From Ruminococcaceae bacterium UBA1448 (GTDB lineage Bacteria > Bacillota > Clostridia > Oscillospirales > Ruminococcaceae): DNA of 7,166 nucleotides. Numbering within the stretch: the stretch's first letter is position 1; each line of letters starts with the position of its first letter. The notes beneath the pieces were generated by a model that saw only the letters and a list, made by a program, of their open reading frames with translations, ran no database searches and was not told where the DNA came from. The DNA lies in the NCBI GenBank assembly GCA_002329405.1, contig DCTE01000226.1, forward strand, positions 20,339 to 27,504, read 5' to 3'. Of the stretch, positions 5,314 to 7,166 are shown in pieces. Position numbers and translations under genes: made by a program.

Positions 5314-6894
5314 TTACTCGGACGTCTTTTTCCCGGCAAACTTCAATTCAAAGTATGGATCATCCCCCCATGCCGCATATGTCTTTTCCGCCCATGCCTG
5401 CTCATCCGGCAATGGGCTTCCAAGAGATTCGCCGCGATAGATCCAGGCAGGCGGAATGACCGCGCCAATCGACGCGAAATACTCCCGCATCGACTCAAGA
5501 CGGCAGGCAAAATCCTGATAATCCTTCCGGTTCCGTTCAGTCCAGCCTGCTTCCGCAATCGCCATCAGACGGGCAAAGGTGTTGAAATCCAGCTTTTCTT
5601 CATCGCGGATATACTCGGTCCACTGTGGTGCTTCGATGCCGAGAATATTGGTATCCTCTGTCACCCCAAGTGATTCCGGGCCAAAACTGTAGGTCTTTTC
5701 CAGCGGCCGCATCGCATAGGCATGGTCCATATAGACGTACGGAAGGAATGACAAGATCATCTTTCCGCCTCCGGCAAGCCATGCTTTTTCCCGGACCGAG
5801 TCATCCAGTGGAATCCACCATTGCGGAATGATATGATGATCCAGTGCTTCCGATTTGAGAATCTCATTCCATCCAATCGTATATTTGCCTTTTTCTTTCA
5901 GATAACCGGCAATCACATTATTGAAATACCCCTGCAAAGCCTCTTCGTCCCGCAGCCCCAGTTCGCGAATCTTCGCCTGACAATGGGGACACTTTTTCCA
6001 GCGGGTCTTGGGCACTTCATCGCCGCCGATATGAAAATAGGGATACGGAAACAGTTCGCAGAGTTCGTCAATAACATCCCGGGCAAAACGATAAATATCC
6101 TCTTTGCCGCAGCAGGCGATATTGTCCATCACGCCCCACCGGTCACATACTTCCACAACCTCCCCCGTACAGGAAAGCTCAGGATAGCAGGCAATCGCCG
6201 AGACCAGGTGGCCGGGCATGTCGATTTCCGGGATGATTTCAATAAATCTGCTGCGGGCATATGCGACCACCTTCCGGATCTGCTGCTGGGTGTAAAACAG
6301 CCCCCTGCCGTATTCGGTATTGTCATGCGGCTCCATATGCTCTTCATATCCACGCAGGGACAGGGGGGTACTTTTGCGGATGCTTCCCTTTTGGGTCAGC
6401 AGCGGATAGCGTTTGATCTCGACCCGCCAGCCCTGGTCATCCGACAGATGCCAATGAAAAACATTCATCTTCAACAGCGCCATGATATCCAGGATCTGCT
6501 TGATCTTCTCCACGCTCCAGAAATGCCGGGCGCAGTCCAGCATAAACCCACGATGGCTGAATCTGGGCTGGTCTTCTATTTCTACCGCCTCGAACCGGTC
6601 CTTCCCCGCGCAAAGCTGCAACAGCGTCATCACCCCGTAAAACGCGCCGGCAGCATCTGAAGCAGCTATGCAGATATCCTGCCCTGTACAGGTGATGTGA
6701 TATCCTTCTTTGGCAATATGGCCATCGTGTACAAAGGTCAATTGATTGTCTCCTGCGCTGACGGGGGCAGGCAACAACTGGGAGAGAGGTTCAAAGATAC
6801 TGCCAAACTCCCCTGTCAGCCGCGTATTGGAGGAAAAAGGTACCATACCACCGCATTCTTTCGCACTGCATGGGCGCGGAATCAAATTGATCAT
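5314..6894 (-). CDS. Glycoside hydrolase family 20 beta-N-acetylhexosaminidase, cytoplasmic
   Basis: The enzyme should remove terminal beta-linked GlcNAc or GalNAc from oligosaccharides by substrate-assisted catalysis. The 526 residues show an N-terminal accessory domain (about 1-107) and a GH20 barrel (about 110-480). Visible signatures are RGFMLDCARHFW (115-126, with the substrate-binding Arg115), HWHLSDDQGWR (147-157), PEIDMPGH (222-229) and HIGGDE (288-293), whose Asp292-Glu293 pair is the catalytic dyad. GWNE (341-344), QWW (358-360) and EAPQWTEY (421-428) complete the sugar pocket, so the enzyme looks active. A CPHC motif at 302-305 is a minor feature. There is no signal peptide, membrane segment, sortase signal or obvious carbohydrate-binding module, so it probably acts on imported glycans. 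The start is the ATG at 6894, with AAAGGAGA 7 bases upstream and the family-like opening MINLIPRP; the ATG at 6954 would add 20 residues and lacks a comparable site. Exact linkage preference cannot be read from the sequence. Confidence 0.95.
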   Translation of the reverse strand: MINLIPRPCSAKECGGMVPFSSNTRLTGEFGSIFEPLSQLLPAPVSAGDNQLTFVHDGHIAKEGYHITCTGQDICIAASDAAGAFYGVMTLLQLCAGKDRFEAVEIEDQPRFSHRGFMLDCARHFWSVEKIKQILDIMALLKMNVFHWHLSDDQGWRVEIKRYPLLTQKGSIRKSTPLSLRGYEEHMEPHDNTEYGRGLFYTQQQIRKVVAYARSRFIEIIPEIDMPGHLVSAIACYPELSCTGEVVEVCDRWGVMDNIACCGKEDIYRFARDVIDELCELFPYPYFHIGGDEVPKTRWKKCPHCQAKIRELGLRDEEALQGYFNNVIAGYLKEKGKYTIGWNEILKSEALDHHIIPQWWIPLDDSVREKAWLAGGGKMILSFLPYVYMDHAYAMRPLEKTYSFGPESLGVTEDTNILGIEAPQWTEYIRDEEKLDFNTFARLMAIAEAGWTERNRKDYQDFACRLESMREYFASIGAVIPPAWIYRGESLGSPLPDEQAWAEKTYAAWGDDPYFELKFAGKKTSE

Positions 6895-6901
6895 CAGATA
6901 T

Positions 6902-6909
6902 TCTCCTTT
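6902..6909 (-). promoter_or_regulatory. Ribosome binding site that fixes the GH20 start
   Basis: The minus strand reads AAAGGAGA, 7 bases before the ATG at 6894. This favours the internal ATG over the upstream in-frame ATG at 6954 and confirms that the protein starts without a signal sequence. Confidence 0.85.
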
Positions 6910-7016
6910 CGTCGCAAAACCTGTGAGCCGCTGCTTAAACTGATTTCCATTCATTTGAGCAGTTATTGCAGTCTCACCGCAAAATCAGCCAAAAAGCGTA
7001 CAGTTTTTCCAAGAAA

Positions 7017-7046
7017 ATTATACCAGATTGTCTGTATTCAATGCAA
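7017..7046 (-). promoter_or_regulatory. Predicted promoter of the hexosaminidase gene
   Basis: On the minus strand a perfect extended -10 (TGGTATAAT, with TATAAT at 7017-7022) follows TTGCAT (7041-7046) at an 18-base spacing. The start would be near 7010, leaving a leader of about 115 bases before the ATG at 6894, in which I see no riboswitch, attenuator or clear operator. The 16-base box of the other two promoters is absent, so this gene is probably not under the same direct control. Confidence 0.6.
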
Positions 7047-7084
7047 TGGCTTTTACAATAATTTCGAAAATTGTACTTAAGGAC

Positions 7085-7118
7085 AAATCCCGTACTGGCA
7101 TACGACAGTACGGGATTT
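7085..7118 (-). terminator. Probable intrinsic terminator of an upstream gene outside the window
   Basis: A perfect 13-base stem (AAATCCCGTACTG at 7085-7097 with 7106-7118) has an 8-base loop and a GC-rich core with A/T pairs at its base. The following T-run on the minus strand is short (ATTTGTCC). It would end transcription of a minus-strand gene beyond 7166; stop codons occur at 7142-7144 and 7135-7137 in two minus frames, but too little sequence is present to choose a frame or name a gene. It could also work from the other direction. Confidence 0.6.
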
Positions 7119-7166
7119 CAGGCTGTCGAGAAAATCAACCATTAGTCTTCTCTGTCCGCCATTGCC

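Noticed and set aside
5821..6660. A 279-codon open frame on the plus strand inside the GH20 gene
   Set aside because: It is fully antisense to a gene with intact catalytic motifs and shows no domain of its own.
7060..7075. AATTTTCG-like sequence upstream of the GH20 promoter resembling the shared operator box
   Set aside because: It lacks one A and the GGC part, and its distance from the -10 differs by about 18 bases from the two real candidates.
7135..7166. The 3' end of an upstream minus-strand gene, ending either ...MADRED (stop 7142-7144) or ...TEKTNG (stop 7135-7137)
   Set aside because: Only seven to nine codons are visible and two frames are possible, so neither can be supported beyond the hint given by the nearby terminator-like hairpin.

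Overview
The window looks like part of a Bacillota (Firmicutes) chromosome, most likely a gut-type Clostridia or Erysipelotrichia relative. The grounds are purine-rich AGGAGG-type ribosome binding sites, sigma-A-like promoters (TATAAT, some with extended TG), intrinsic terminators after genes, and an LplA/LplB/YtcP-type sugar importer with a membrane-bound AraC-type regulator. I cannot name a genus. Every gene I can support is on the minus strand, so transcription runs from the high coordinates to the low ones.

In transcription order: (1) At 7166-7085 there are a few bases that may be the end of an unseen upstream gene, then a hairpin at 7085-7118 that may be its terminator. (2) A monocistronic unit encodes a GH20 beta-N-acetylhexosaminidase without a signal peptide (6894-5314), with its own extended -10 promoter near 7017-7046 and a strong terminator at 5213-5248. 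(3) A non-coding stretch (5313-4828) carries regulatory DNA. (4) A 737-residue sensor-regulator with two membrane segments, an extracytoplasmic sensing region and a C-terminal AraC-type double helix-turn-helix (4827-2614) is closed by a terminator at 2542-2580. (5) After a regulatory gap comes a transporter operon: an LplB-like permease (2279-1317), a YtcP-like permease (1295-396) and the N-terminal part of a solute-binding lipoprotein (352-1), which runs off the window.

Taken together this is a carbohydrate-uptake locus. The lipoprotein and two permeases would import an oligosaccharide, powered by an ATPase encoded elsewhere. The regulator would sense an external signal and control the importer. 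The cytoplasmic hexosaminidase could remove terminal GlcNAc or GalNAc from imported glycans, although it is transcribed separately and the link is inferred only from position.

Two points deserve attention. A 16-base element (14 of 16 identical) lies at the same distance and in the same orientation upstream of the -10 boxes of both the regulator and the transporter operon. It is a good candidate for the regulator's own operator. Second, the first 38 bases are a perfect palindrome inside the lipoprotein gene, which looks more like an assembly or amplification fold-back than natural coding sequence.
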